DNA of 35,808 nt from Candidatus Peregrinibacteria bacterium CG_4_9_14_0_2_um_filter_53_11 (GCA_002788775.1 PFRX01000038.1:1-35808); one strand, 5' to 3'. Positions 8,746 through 15,978 are shown, numbered from the stretch's first letter. Notes: generated by a model from the sequence alone, not told the origin. Translations and numbers: made by a program.

Positions 8746-9246
8746 CTATTTGGAGAAGTATGCCTTTATCCTAGCACCGTCGCTTGAAGAGTTTACCCTA
8801 GCACCGTCGCTTGAAGAGTTGGGAGAATTTGAGGCGGCTGGGTACTCATTCATACAGGTTGCGTACTGAACCTGGGTGATTGTTCCATAGCGGATCTTTG
8901 CCGAGAGGGTACCTGCAGTGACATAGCGTCGAATATCCCGGCACAGCGCCTCGCTCACCTCAACCGGAGCAGGCGCGACGTAGAAGAGGTCTGGGTACTC
9001 ATTCAGACACGCTGAGTACTGGGCCCGGGTGATCGTTCCGGCTGCAATCTTCGCTGAGACGATACCTGCATCGACGTAGAGTCGAACATCACGGCAGAGC
9101 TCTTCGCTGAGGGGTGCCTGATCCTCGTGTGAGACATTACGGAATGCTCCCTTAAAGGTACCTGCGGCACCGAAAACTCCAACAGACAAGACGACGGCAA
9201 CGAGGCCGAAGGCGAGCCATCCTTTATTAGCTTTAGTAAGCTTCAT
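8746..9246 (-). CDS. Secreted or membrane-anchored protein with two 40-residue Cys repeats
   Basis: 166 aa, no family recognised. An N-terminal membrane or signal segment (residues 10-29, WLAFGLVAVVLSVGVFGAAG) is followed by two tandem copies of a module of about 40 residues at 47-86 and 98-137. Each has the pattern SEx-LCRDxRxYVxAG, then SAKI, then GTITxxQY and CxNEYP. The two cysteines in each copy are 28 residues apart (C51-C80 and C102-C131), which suggests one disulfide per module. The C-terminus carries a recent 9-residue duplication, NSSSDGAR twice, encoded by a perfect 24-base direct repeat. It has its own promoter and converges on the Wzy-like gene with an 8-base gap. Export is inferred from the N-terminal segment and paired cysteines; the function is unknown. 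Confidence 0.78.
   Translation of the reverse strand: MKLTKANKGWLAFGLVAVVLSVGVFGAAGTFKGAFRNVSHEDQAPLSEELCRDVRLYVDAGIVSAKIAAGTITRAQYSACLNEYPDLFYVAPAPVEVSEALCRDIRRYVTAGTLSAKIRYGTITQVQYATCMNEYPAASNSPNSSSDGARVNSSSDGARIKAYFSK
8770..8820. repeat. Tandem 24-base perfect direct repeat inside the Cys-repeat protein gene
   Basis: The 24-base unit at 8770-8793 recurs exactly at 8797-8820, with a period of 27 bases (9 codons). It encodes the doubled SSSDGAR motif at the C-terminus of the 8746-9246 gene. Exact identity at the DNA level points to a recent slippage duplication. Confidence 0.9.
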
Positions 9247-9317
9247 GTTCGTATTTGTTTTACGATATAAATTAAAGATTTTGTAATGATGCGAAAAATT
9301 TAATTACGCATTGGATA

Positions 9318-9346
9318 ATTATAGCAGAAAAAGCCTCGGATTACAA
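9318..9346 (-). promoter_or_regulatory. Promoter of the Cys-repeat protein gene
   Basis: Minus-strand TTGTAA (9346-9341), 17-base spacer, perfect TATAAT (9323-9318). It predicts a transcript start near 9311 and an AT-rich leader of about 65 bases before ATG 9246. No SD is visible in that leader. Confidence 0.65.
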
Positions 9347-9400
9347 GGCGTGGGCTGGAGCACACCTCAGGACAACAAAATTTAAGGCCTCAAGCGCGAC

Positions 9401-9772
9401 CTAAACCGAAGCCTCTGGACTCGCAGCAACATCGGGGTCAACCGCATCTGTTCCGGTTAGGCGAACACAAACATAGGGAAGCAGCGGCCTGTCTTGCGGA
9501 AGCTCAACCTGACCGGCCCGATCAAGAACGAGGCCGTCAACTCCTGCCTGAAGATCCGCTACAACCGGAGTGAGACGGTCCTGGCGACCGAGAAGCACAA
9601 CCTGGTCCGGGCGAGCTCCGGGACGAGCTGTTATCCACTGGGGAAGAGCCAGCTTATTTCGAACCACCCTAACCGCTGCGGAATTGTCCGGAGCCTGGAC
9701 CTTCTGCGGTCCCTGACTGGGGCTTGTTACGCGCTCCATTCCATCCGATGCTGGCATCTGATCTGCTGCCAT
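9401..9772 (-). CDS. Small protein of unknown function downstream of rplL
   Basis: 123 aa, not recognised. The first 30 residues are polar and Pro/Ser/Gln-rich. The remainder alternates hydrophobic and polar residues in a way that suggests a small alpha/beta fold (ITARPGARPDQVVLLG, VADLQAGVDGLVLDR, LLPYVCVRLTG). There is no signal peptide or membrane helix. The minus frame is chosen over the overlapping plus frame (from 9494) because a good promoter points into it and lies 60 bases before ATG 9772, and because the plus frame runs through the rplL terminator and into rplL. The gene has its own promoter just downstream of the rplL terminator, so it is probably a separate unit. Confidence 0.55.
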   Translation of the reverse strand: MAADQMPASDGMERVTSPSQGPQKVQAPDNSAAVRVVRNKLALPQWITARPGARPDQVVLLGRQDRLTPVVADLQAGVDGLVLDRAGQVELPQDRPLLPYVCVRLTGTDAVDPDVAASPEASV

Positions 9773-9807
9773 GAAAGTGTGTGGTTGGGTAATTACTATC
9801 TCCCATT

Positions 9808-9837
9808 ATCTTACACCACTAATAGTAGGCCCGTCAA
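9808..9837 (-). promoter_or_regulatory. Promoter of the 123-aa unknown gene
   Basis: Minus-strand TTGACG (9837-9832), 18-base spacer, TAAGAT (9813-9808). It lies between the rplL terminator and ATG 9772 and predicts a leader of about 30 bases. Confidence 0.55.
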
Positions 9838-9844
9838 CTTTGGG

Positions 9845-9892
9845 GGAGAAAAAATAAAGACCGCGGTGGCTTTTAACCTGACCGCGGCCTTT
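9845..9892 (-). terminator. Intrinsic terminator of the rplJ-rplL operon
   Basis: A 12-bp inverted repeat (AAAGACCGCGGT at 9856-9867 against ACCGCGGCCTTT at 9881-9892, one G-U pair) forms a GC-rich stem. In the minus-strand reading it is followed by ATTTTTTCTCC. It lies 25 bases after the rplL stop. Confidence 0.85.
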
Positions 9893-9916
9893 AAAAAGTT
9901 GCTTTGTAATGAGCAA

Positions 9917-10321
9917 TTACTGAAGCTCAACCTTGGCACCTGCCTCCTCAAGCTTCTTCTTGAGTTCGGTTGCCTCGGCCTTGTCGATACCCTCTTTGAC
10001 AGGCTTAGGAGCGCCATCTACGAGATCCTTAGCCTCCTTGAGACCAAGACCGGTAATCTCACGAACCGCCTTGATAACGGCGATCTTCTGAGCACCTGAA
10101 TCGGTGAGGACGACAGTAACGAGACCATCCTCGTCTGCTGCAGCGGCTCCACCAGCTGCAGGAGCGGCGGCCATGGCTACAGGAGCGGCAGCTGAAACAC
10201 CGAACTTCTCTTCCATAGCCTTTACAAGGTTGGCAAGATCAAGAACGGACAGCTTCTCGACTGCGTCGAGGATCTTCTGTGCATCTGCACTAAGTTCCGG
10301 AGTTGTTTTTTCGTCTGACAT
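9917..10321 (-). CDS. rplL: 50S ribosomal protein L7/L12
   Basis: 134 aa. The N-terminal dimerisation domain ([22 protein letters not shown]) is followed by an Ala/Gly hinge ([14 protein letters not shown]) and the C-terminal domain, which carries the conserved [28 protein letters not shown] segment in two parts and ends in the usual helix-strand pair. L12 forms the flexible stalk, bound through L10, and recruits translational GTPases. The gene follows rplJ by about 48 bases and is followed by a strong intrinsic terminator, so this is a two-gene rplJL operon. ATG 10321 has no clear SD. Confidence 0.97.
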   Translation of the reverse strand: MSDEKTTPELSADAQKILDAVEKLSVLDLANLVKAMEEKFGVSAAAPVAMAAAPAAGGAAAADEDGLVTVVLTDSGAQKIAVIKAVREITGLGLKEAKDLVDGAPKPVKEGIDKAEATELKKKLEEAGAKVELQ

Positions 10322-10369
10322 GCGTACGTTGGATTAAAATGTAGTTAAAATAAATTGTTGATAGGGGGA

Positions 10370-11074
10370 TTAGGCGGCTGCCTCGTCTGCGGACTTTTCT
10401 TCTGCTGCGGGGGCCTCAGTCTCTGGAGCTGGCATCTCGGCTGTGGCCATCTCAGGTGCGGGAGCTGACGCATCTGCTGCCGGCATCTCGGCCTCAGCTA
10501 CTGCGGGAGCCTCTTCCGGGATGGGGGCCGGAGCGCCTCCGAGCTCACCTGATCCTTTCTTCTTGGCGACCTCACTGAGTGCGCAAACAAAGCTGCGCAT
10601 AACTCCGTGAAGAACTCCATGGAATCCTGAGATAGGTGACATCATAAGTCCGACCAGCTGAGTAAGAAGAACCTGGCGGCCTGGGAGCTGTGCGATTTGT
10701 TGTGCCATAGCGGCATTCAGACATTTTCCTTCGAAAATGGCACCGATAATCTTGAGTGTCTCAACGTCTTTTCCAAGATCGTGAAGGGTTTTTGCTCCGA
10801 TAACCTCATCATTCTTTGCGAATGCGAGACCAACGGCTCCCTCCAAAACCGAAGGATCGAGATCTCCGAATCCGGCCTCCTTGGCCGCAAGCTTTACGAG
10901 GGTCTTTCGAGCAACTTTGAACTCAACCTCGTTCTCACGAAGTTTGCTGCGAAGATTTTCCATCGCCTTAACACTCGTTCCCTGATACTGACTAAAGACA
11001 ACTGACTTGGCTGCTTTAAAGTCTTCGATCAGCTCTGCGAGCTGTTCCTGTTTTTTCGCTTTTGTTACGGCCAT
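10370..11074 (-). CDS. rplJ: 50S ribosomal protein L10 with Ala/Glu-rich C-terminal extension
   Basis: 234 aa from ATG 11074 (MAVTKAKKQEQ). Family features: the KSVVFSQYQGTSVKAMENLR segment and FKVARKTLVKLAAKEAGF in the RNA-binding domain, then the helix that holds L12 dimers (about residues 145-165). Most L10 proteins end near 165-180. This one adds about 55 residues made almost only of Ala, Glu, Pro, Met and Ser, so it is an acidic disordered tail. The frame stays open upstream to 11194, but that stretch is the structured L10 leader RNA, so 11074 is the start. L10 anchors the L12 stalk on 23S rRNA and represses its own operon by binding the leader. The rplK and rplA genes are not adjacent. 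Confidence 0.95.
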   Translation of the reverse strand: MAVTKAKKQEQLAELIEDFKAAKSVVFSQYQGTSVKAMENLRSKLRENEVEFKVARKTLVKLAAKEAGFGDLDPSVLEGAVGLAFAKNDEVIGAKTLHDLGKDVETLKIIGAIFEGKCLNAAMAQQIAQLPGRQVLLTQLVGLMMSPISGFHGVLHGVMRSFVCALSEVAKKKGSGELGGAPAPIPEEAPAVAEAEMPAADASAPAPEMATAEMPAPETEAPAAEEKSADEAAA

Positions 11075-11229
11075 AGGTTCGAAGGGTGAAGATAAAAAAA
11101 CTCGACGGGGAGAGACGTCGAGTACACCATGCACAGCCGCAGGGCCGTACGAATCATAAGTGATTTGGTGTCTCGGTAGGTCTTCCATTCCCACCGAGGT
11201 GGAAACTGCCTACTGTCTCTGACGGGCGA
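11075..11229 (-). ncRNA. Ribosomal protein L10 leader RNA (autoregulatory)
   Basis: The transcript from the rplJ promoter has a leader of about 150 bases. Its core is a long hairpin at 11213-11176: GTAGG pairs with CCTAC at the base, with an inner stem TTTCCACC/GGTGGGAA. This agrees with the known L10 leader fold, which binds the L10-L12 complex. It is followed by a terminator hairpin just before the coding region, so excess L10-L12 would probably act by attenuation. Confidence 0.8.
11094..11122 (-). terminator. Attenuator terminator within the L10 leader
   Basis: Perfect 7-bp stem CTCGACG/CGTCGAG (11122-11116 and 11107-11101) with an 8-base loop. It is followed in the minus reading by TTTTTTT (11100-11094). 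It lies 20 bases before the rplJ ATG. Confidence 0.85.
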
Positions 11230-11259
11230 AGTCTAGCTCAAGGGTGCGGGAAGAGTCAA
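11230..11259 (-). promoter_or_regulatory. Promoter of the rplJ-rplL operon
   Basis: Minus-strand TTGACT (11259-11254), 18-base spacer, TAGACT (11235-11230). The -35 box overlaps the TGA stop of the upstream CX10C gene. Transcription would start near 11223, giving the L10 leader. Confidence 0.6.
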
Positions 11260-11831
11260 TAAAAAAAAGCGGCTGGACTGCCTTCGTTGCTTGCGCGAGC
11301 TCGGCCCTGCCTGATCATGCGCAAAGGAAGACGGTCATGGCGAGGCTCAGGTGTGAGCTTCCGAGGAGGATCGATGCACTCCATCGCGAGGGCACGCGCC
11401 TCACTGCCGCAAAGTTCACGTATAAAACGGGCCGCGTCGTCTTCTCCCGGCAGGGAGCTACAGATATTCTCAAGGGGTCGTGCGCGGTCGATACAGTCGT
11501 CGATAGCCGCGTCCGGGTCGGCTGAAGATGCCCTCAAAGGGCCCTCCACTCCCCCGAGACACCTGACGAAGTTTGCGCTAGCGCTCGTCAGACAGTAATC
11601 TCGCCCCTGAGGAGCGCGTATATCACAGAAATTCACCTGAGTATCAAGACGCTTAAAGCAGGCGAAATAGGCATCACTAGCAGTCTGAGCCTGAACCGCG
11701 TCGGGAGTAGGCTGCTCTCCAAGCTGAGCGAGTTGTTTGCCATGAGCGGTCGGGGAGGCAAGGCTGGCGGCCGTCGCCACAGCGAGGACGAGGGGCGCTA
11801 GAGGTGATAATCGTGTGTGTTCCTTCTCCAT
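11256..11831 (-). CDS. Secreted protein with regular CX10C cysteine motifs
   Basis: 191 aa, no family recognised. A signal-peptide-like N-terminus is visible: basic start, hydrophobic LAPLVLAVATAASLA, then a likely cleavage near SPTAHG. The mature part has eight cysteines at 58, 69, 80, 91, 113, 124, 141 and 152. Five successive intervals are exactly CX10C (58-69, 69-80, 80-91, 113-124, 141-152). Such spacing is typical of disulfide-stapled helical hairpins in general (compare twin CX9C proteins), but I do not recognise this variant. The C-terminal 35 residues are basic and Arg/Pro-rich. AGGA lies 4 bases before ATG 11831, one of the few SD-like sites here. It is transcribed divergently from the HD-domain gene, and its stop overlaps the rplJ promoter. 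Confidence 0.75.
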   Translation of the reverse strand: MEKEHTRLSPLAPLVLAVATAASLASPTAHGKQLAQLGEQPTPDAVQAQTASDAYFACFKRLDTQVNFCDIRAPQGRDYCLTSASANFVRCLGGVEGPLRASSADPDAAIDDCIDRARPLENICSSLPGEDDAARFIRELCGSEARALAMECIDPPRKLTPEPRHDRLPLRMIRQGRARASNEGSPAAFFY

Positions 11832-11874
11832 CTGATCCTAAAGAAAAAGCGAAATAAGACTTAAGGGGCCATGA

Positions 11875-11903
11875 TAGACAAAAACCTCAATTTAGGCTAG
11901 TAA
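11875..11903 (+). promoter_or_regulatory. Promoter of the HD-domain gene, probably leaderless
   Basis: TAGACA (11875-11880), 17-base spacer, TAGTAA (11898-11903). Only 8 bases separate the -10 box from ATG 11912, so the mRNA would start at or next to the start codon. Confidence 0.45.
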
Positions 11904-11911
11904 ATAGTTAT

Positions 11912-12469
11912 ATGATGAGTTTCGAGGAGGCTCTCTCACTCCTGAGAGAACATGTAAAAACCGAGAATATTATTAAGCACCTTTTCGCGACCCAGGTTTT
12001 AATGCAGGCACTGGCGCGGAAGTTTGGCGAAGACGAGCACCGCTGGGGGCTGGCCGGCCTCCTTCACGATCTGGACTGGGACTACACGAAGCCGACGCCC
12101 GACAGGCACGGACTGATGTCTTTTGAAATGCTGGCCGACAAAGACCTCGACCCGGAGATCTGCTCTGCGATTAAGCTCCACAACTACATGCTCGACATCG
12201 AGCCTCAGACCCTTATGGAAAAGGCACTCTACTGCAGCGAGATGATGACGGGATTTATCGTAGCCGTCGCCCTGGTGAAGCCGAGCAAGAAGCTCGACGA
12301 CGTGAAGGTCGAGTCGGTTCTGAAAAAATTCAAAGAAAAGAGCTTTGCCTCCGGTGCCAGACGCGAAATTATGGAGCGATGCGAGCCCTACCTGGGGATA
12401 ACACTCGAGGAGCTCGTGACGATCTGCCTCGCCGAGATGAAGAAGATCAGTGGCAAACTCGGACTCTAA
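11912..12469 (+). CDS. HD-domain (HDIG-type) phosphohydrolase
   Basis: 185 aa small HD protein. Metal-binding motif: H23, then H52-D53 in GLLHDLDWDY, then H90. The family phrase ALYxxDxxTGFIxAxAL is present, but the position usually held by Asp is Glu110 (ALYCSEMMTGFIVAVAL). The downstream PSKKLDDVKVESV and KSFASGARRE segments match this subfamily closely. Such proteins are presumed metal-dependent phosphohydrolases acting on nucleotides or phosphoesters; the substrate is not known. The Asp-to-Glu change could keep metal binding or weaken it. Two ATG codons start the frame (11912 and 11915). The gene precedes miaA by 33 bases, but the two may be separately transcribed. Confidence 0.85.
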   Translation: MMSFEEALSLLREHVKTENIIKHLFATQVLMQALARKFGEDEHRWGLAGLLHDLDWDYTKPTPDRHGLMSFEMLADKDLDPEICSAIKLHNYMLDIEPQTLMEKALYCSEMMTGFIVAVALVKPSKKLDDVKVESVLKKFKEKSFASGARREIMERCEPYLGITLEELVTICLAEMKKISGKLGL

Positions 12470-12502
12470 CTCAGCCGGACCGGCTCTCAAACGTATAAAA
12501 TC

Positions 12503-13426
12503 ATGAACGTACCAGACATCCGTGCACAGATCAGCTCCTTTTTAAAAGAGACGAGCGACCCGCGTCCGCCCTTACTCGTACTACTGGGCCCAACCGCCTC
12601 GGGCAAGACGGCACTCTCAGTCCCACTGGCTCAGGAGTTCGGTGCGGAGGTTATCTCGGCCGACAGCCGTCAGGTCTACAGAAAAATGGATGTGGGAACG
12701 GATAAGATCATGCCGAAGGAGCAGGCGGGCGTTCCTCACCACCTTTTGGACGTTGCCGAGCCCGATGAGCGCTTCACTCTTTTTGAGTACAAGCGGGCGG
12801 CCGAGAAAGCTACCAAGGAGATCACTGAGCGCGGTCGACTCCCCTTTTTGGTGGGCGGAACCGGGCTCTACATCAAGGCGCTGACCGAGAACTTCGACCT
12901 GCCACCGGAAGATGCGAAGCTCCGCGAGGAGCTGATGGCGGAGCTGGAGGAGGTTGGGAACGAGGCCCTCCACGACCGCCTCCGCTCGGTTGACCCGGAG
13001 AGTGCCGAGCTCATTCACCGAAACAACGTCCCCTACCTTATTCGGGCTCTCGAAATCGTCAAACTCACCGGGAAACCCAAGAGTGAGCTCAAAAAGCCCT
13101 CCCCCTATCGCCTCCTGAAAATCGGCATAACACGGCCGCGCGAAGAGCTCTACCGACGCATTAACGAACGTGTAGACCGGCAGATCGAGGAGGGTGGACT
13201 CGTCCGGGAGACGCAGGAGCTTCTCGATGCCGGCTACGGGGTCGACCTGCCCTCGATGCAGTCGCTTGGCTATAAAGAAATTGCCGACCACCTCATCGGG
13301 CCGCTCACACTCCTTGAGGCGCGTGAGCTCCTCAAGCAAAATACCCGCCACTTTGCAAAACGGCAGCTCACTTGGTGGCGACGTGCGAGCGAGAGTGACG
13401 TTCAGTGGTTTGACCGGTTCGACTAA
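12503..13426 (+). CDS. miaA: tRNA dimethylallyltransferase MiaA
   Basis: 307 aa, the usual length. It adds dimethylallyl to N6 of A37 in tRNAs that read UNN codons. Visible motifs: P-loop GPTASGKT (29-36), the catalytic region ISADSRQVYRKMDVGTDK (51-68), VPHHLLDV (77-84), LVGGTGLYIKAL (116-127), and the C-terminal SLGYKEI and FAKRQLTWWRR segments of the tRNA-binding part. A TATAAA sits only 2 bases upstream of ATG 12503, too close for a standard -10 of this start, so expression probably depends on the HD gene upstream. Its last 4 bases overlap the 3' end of the convergent pentapeptide-repeat gene. Confidence 0.96.
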   Translation: MNVPDIRAQISSFLKETSDPRPPLLVLLGPTASGKTALSVPLAQEFGAEVISADSRQVYRKMDVGTDKIMPKEQAGVPHHLLDVAEPDERFTLFEYKRAAEKATKEITERGRLPFLVGGTGLYIKALTENFDLPPEDAKLREELMAELEEVGNEALHDRLRSVDPESAELIHRNNVPYLIRALEIVKLTGKPKSELKKPSPYRLLKIGITRPREELYRRINERVDRQIEEGGLVRETQELLDAGYGVDLPSMQSLGYKEIADHLIGPLTLLEARELLKQNTRHFAKRQLTWWRRASESDVQWFDRFD

Positions 13427-14127
13427 GCCGTCCTGAGCGCATCCTGCCACGTCGCCCAGAGAGACCTCATCACAGCCTCTGCCATGGGCGGATCCAGCTT
13501 AACTTGATGCAAAACAGCGTGCGTTAGCTGAGCGGGCTCCAGCCCCTGGACTCCGCGCAAGTCGGCCTCGGCAAAGTTCATCGTACCGCTCAGACGAACA
13601 CCCTCAAAACGAGCTCCGCTCAGGTCGGAAAGCGAGAAGGTACAGTTAAAGAAGTTGGTATTTGCAAAGTGCGCTCCACGCAGATCAGCCGAAGCGGCAC
13701 TGAGATTATTGATCGCACATCCCTCAAAGTGGGCGCCATCGAGCCGTGCTGCAAATAGGTTAACTCCCTCGAACGTCACATAGTGAAACTTCGCTCCTCT
13801 AAGATTTGCATTGCACAGATCGAGACGGTTGAATGTTCGTCGCTCAAACGTTGGCGTCCAGTCAGGATTCTCACACCGCAACTCGTTAAATGCCGAAATT
13901 CCACAGGCAGTCAGCAACGAAGCCGCGCGACTATTCAATGCCTGTTCCGAAATAGCGCTACGATGCTCGTCAAGTGAAACAACCTCTGATCCACCACGAA
14001 GTATCGAGAGGGCCTCTCCATCCAGGTGAGGGTGCTGAGCAACGGGGGTCCTAAGGCCTGTACCTGGGCCAGAATTCACATCTCTTGTAGGTGCCGAGCC
14101 GACATCAAGATTGCGAGCTATTCTCAT
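13423..14127 (-). CDS. Pentapeptide-repeat protein
   Basis: 234 aa from ATG 14127. The N-terminal roughly 90 residues are not recognised. From about residue 100 on there are successive A(D/N)LXX pentapeptides (LCNANLRGAKF, VNLFAARLDGAHF, ASADLRGAHFANTNF, LSDLSGARFEGV, FAEADLRG), which predict a right-handed quadrilateral beta-helix. A short helical C-terminus follows (MAEAVMRSLWATWQDALRTA). No signal peptide is seen. Family members include gyrase-protecting DNA mimics, but most have no known role and none is assigned here. The longer frame to 14166 begins at a TTG that is the -35 box of its own promoter, so ATG 14127 is preferred. It converges on miaA with a 4-base overlap. Confidence 0.85.
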   Translation of the reverse strand: MRIARNLDVGSAPTRDVNSGPGTGLRTPVAQHPHLDGEALSILRGGSEVVSLDEHRSAISEQALNSRAASLLTACGISAFNELRCENPDWTPTFERRTFNRLDLCNANLRGAKFHYVTFEGVNLFAARLDGAHFEGCAINNLSAASADLRGAHFANTNFFNCTFSLSDLSGARFEGVRLSGTMNFAEADLRGVQGLEPAQLTHAVLHQVKLDPPMAEAVMRSLWATWQDALRTA

Positions 14128-14138
14128 GATTAAGGACA

Positions 14139-14166
14139 ATGATACTACTATGAGTTCCTCTGTCAA
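14139..14166 (-). promoter_or_regulatory. Strong promoter of the pentapeptide-repeat gene, near-leaderless
   Basis: Minus-strand perfect TTGACA (14166-14161), 16-base spacer, TATCAT (14144-14139). The -10 box ends 11 bases before ATG 14127, leaving a leader of only a few bases. Confidence 0.7.
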
Positions 14167-14191
14167 TTTCGGTGAGAGAACAAGTTAATAA

Positions 14192-14215
14192 AAGTGTGCT
14201 AACGTTCACACACTT
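14192..14215 (+). promoter_or_regulatory. 24-bp dyad abutting the recJ start (possible operator)
   Basis: Near-perfect inverted repeat. Outer arms AAGTGTG/CACACTT and inner arms AAC/GTT are separated by one 2-bp mismatch on each side, so 10 of 12 position pairs are complementary. The last base is directly before ATG 14216. It could be a repressor site or an RNA hairpin that masks the start; the regulator is unknown. Confidence 0.6.
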
Positions 14216-15883
14216 ATGTCGGTACTGGGGAAAAAATGGTGTGTAAAAAATAAGGAAAGTGAGCTCCCGCTTCTCGAAAGACTACTGAGAAACCGCGGCC
14301 TCACTGAGGTGGGCGAGGTAACACGCTTTCTCAATCCCAATCGTGAAAAAGACTTCCACGATCCCTTTTTGATGGACGATATGACCAAGGCCGTCGAGCG
14401 CATCACCAAGGCGATCGAGCAGAAGGAGCGCATTATGATTTTTGGTGACTATGACGTTGACGGAATCACGGGAAGTGCAATTCTCTTCAGGGCACTGCGC
14501 ACGCTGGGAGCTCAGGTTTCATGCCGTCTCCCCCATCGTATTGAAGATGGCTACGGTCTGCGCAACAAGTTCATAGAAGAGTTTAAGGAGTTGGGCGTCG
14601 GGCTTATTATAACGGTCGACAATGGGATCTCATGTGCCGACCAGGTTGATTTCGCGCTTTCCCATGGCATCGAGACGATCATCAGCGACCACCACACCGT
14701 CCCCGAGCGACTTCCCAATGCGGTGGCGATCCTGCACCCGAAGCTCCCTAAGGCCAGCTACCCCTGCACAGAGCTCACCGGTGCGGGCGTTGCACTTAAG
14801 CTGGCTCAGGCACTCTTGTCGGCCCTCGCTCCCGAAAGCGAGCTGATCAACGACCTTTTTGACCTGGCGGCTATGGGAACGATCGCAGATATGGGAGAGC
14901 TCCGCGGCGAGAACCGCCTTATTGTTAAAGAAGGACTTCAGCGCATGCAGCATACGCGCTGGCCCGGACTCTCACGGCTCAAAAAATATGCGGGTGTTTC
15001 GGGAGTCGTAAACACCGAGGATATCGGCTTCATGATCTGCCCTCGAATCAATGCGGCCGGACGCATCGCCGACCCCATGCACGCTTTCAGACTACTCATT
15101 CACGATGGCCAGCAGAGCGATCGCCTGGCCTACAACCTGGATCAGCTCAACCAACAGCGCCAGACACTTATGCAGCAGCTCTTTATTCTTGCCGATGTGC
15201 AGGCTGCCACTCAGACGGCGCTCCCCGCCACAGTGATCTGGGATAAAGAGTTCCATGGCGGAATTATCGGACTGATCGCAGCACGACTCTGTGATAAGTA
15301 CCAGAAACCTGCGATCGTTATGGAGCAGCGAAAGGATATTCTCATCGGCTCATGTCGCTCGGTGGCCGGCGTAAATATCGTTGAGGCACTCGCCGCAGTT
15401 AAGCATACGCTGACCGCCTTTGGTGGGCACAGTGCGGCAGCCGGCTTTGAGGTCTCAAAGAAAAATCTGAATGATTTTGTTGCGGCACTCAGCAAGGTTC
15501 TCCGAAAAACGGTACGCAAGGCGCCGACCGAGTTTATTTTGGATATAGACTGCGAGCTCTCACACGCCGAGGTTGCCGATAAGACCGTCGAGGCGATCAA
15601 AACTCTTCAGCCCTTTGGCGTGGGCAACTCCGCCCCCCTCTTCCTCTGCAGAAATATTACGATTATAGATCCGTCGACAGTGGGAAAAGAAAAAAAACAC
15701 CTCAAGTTTAAATCAACTATAAATGGACTGGAGGTTGATGTAATCGGCTTTAAGTTCGGAGAGTTCTATAAAGAGCTCAGGCAAGGCATGACGATGGATG
15801 TCGTGGGCCAGCTCGAGCACAATATCTGGCGAGGACGAAAAAGGCTTCAACTCAAGCTGACTGATTTCGCACTGAGAAATTAG
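14216..15883 (+). CDS. recJ: Single-stranded-DNA-specific 5'-3' exonuclease RecJ
   Basis: 555 aa, normal for RecJ. It degrades single-stranded DNA 5' to 3' in recombination and mismatch or base-excision repair. DHH-domain motifs: DYDVDG (78-83), TVDNG (133-137), SDHH (157-160), and AAMGTIADM followed later by CPRINAAGRI. The DHHA1 domain has the GGHSAAAGF motif, and an OB-fold segment forms the C-terminus. All expected metal ligands are present. It is transcribed divergently from the pentapeptide gene. A 24-bp dyad ends at its ATG, so regulation at this site is likely. The first ATG is kept because MSVLGKKW fits the RecJ N-terminus. Confidence 0.96.
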   Translation: MSVLGKKWCVKNKESELPLLERLLRNRGLTEVGEVTRFLNPNREKDFHDPFLMDDMTKAVERITKAIEQKERIMIFGDYDVDGITGSAILFRALRTLGAQVSCRLPHRIEDGYGLRNKFIEEFKELGVGLIITVDNGISCADQVDFALSHGIETIISDHHTVPERLPNAVAILHPKLPKASYPCTELTGAGVALKLAQALLSALAPESELINDLFDLAAMGTIADMGELRGENRLIVKEGLQRMQHTRWPGLSRLKKYAGVSGVVNTEDIGFMICPRINAAGRIADPMHAFRLLIHDGQQSDRLAYNLDQLNQQRQTLMQQLFILADVQAATQTALPATVIWDKEFHGGIIGLIAARLCDKYQKPAIVMEQRKDILIGSCRSVAGVNIVEALAAVKHTLTAFGGHSAAAGFEVSKKNLNDFVAALSKVLRKTVRKAPTEFILDIDCELSHAEVADKTVEAIKTLQPFGVGNSAPLFLCRNITIIDPSTVGKEKKHLKFKSTINGLEVDVIGFKFGEFYKELRQGMTMDVVGQLEHNIWRGRKRLQLKLTDFALRN

Positions 15884-15949
15884 CCCGGAAAGTTTGGTGG
15901 TTTGACGCTGATCTCCGCCTATGAAAAGTGCCTTAGTGACTTGGTTTCT

Positions 15950-15978
15950 TTGCCTTTTTTTCTTTCTGTTGTTAAGAT
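15950..15978 (+). promoter_or_regulatory. Candidate hicBA promoter
   Basis: TTGCCT (15950-15955), 17-base spacer, TAAGAT (15973-15978). A second possible -10, TATAAA at 15986-15991, ends 9 bases before the hicB ATG and would give a leaderless mRNA. Which one is used cannot be decided by eye. Confidence 0.35.

Noticed and set aside
9494-10099. Plus-strand ORF of 201 aa
   Set aside because: It crosses the rplL terminator and most of rplL, and no promoter points into it.
11075-11194. Extended N-terminus for L10
   Set aside because: The stretch is the structured L10 leader RNA with an attenuator; the family start MAVTKAKK is at 11074.
435-12469. Alternative code with UGA as glycine
   Set aside because: pilC ends in TGA within an ATGA overlap and the CX10C gene also ends in TGA, both at sensible family or domain ends.
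14128-14166. TTG start for the pentapeptide-repeat protein
   Set aside because: The TTG is the first part of a perfect TTGACA -35 box, so it would not be in the mRNA.
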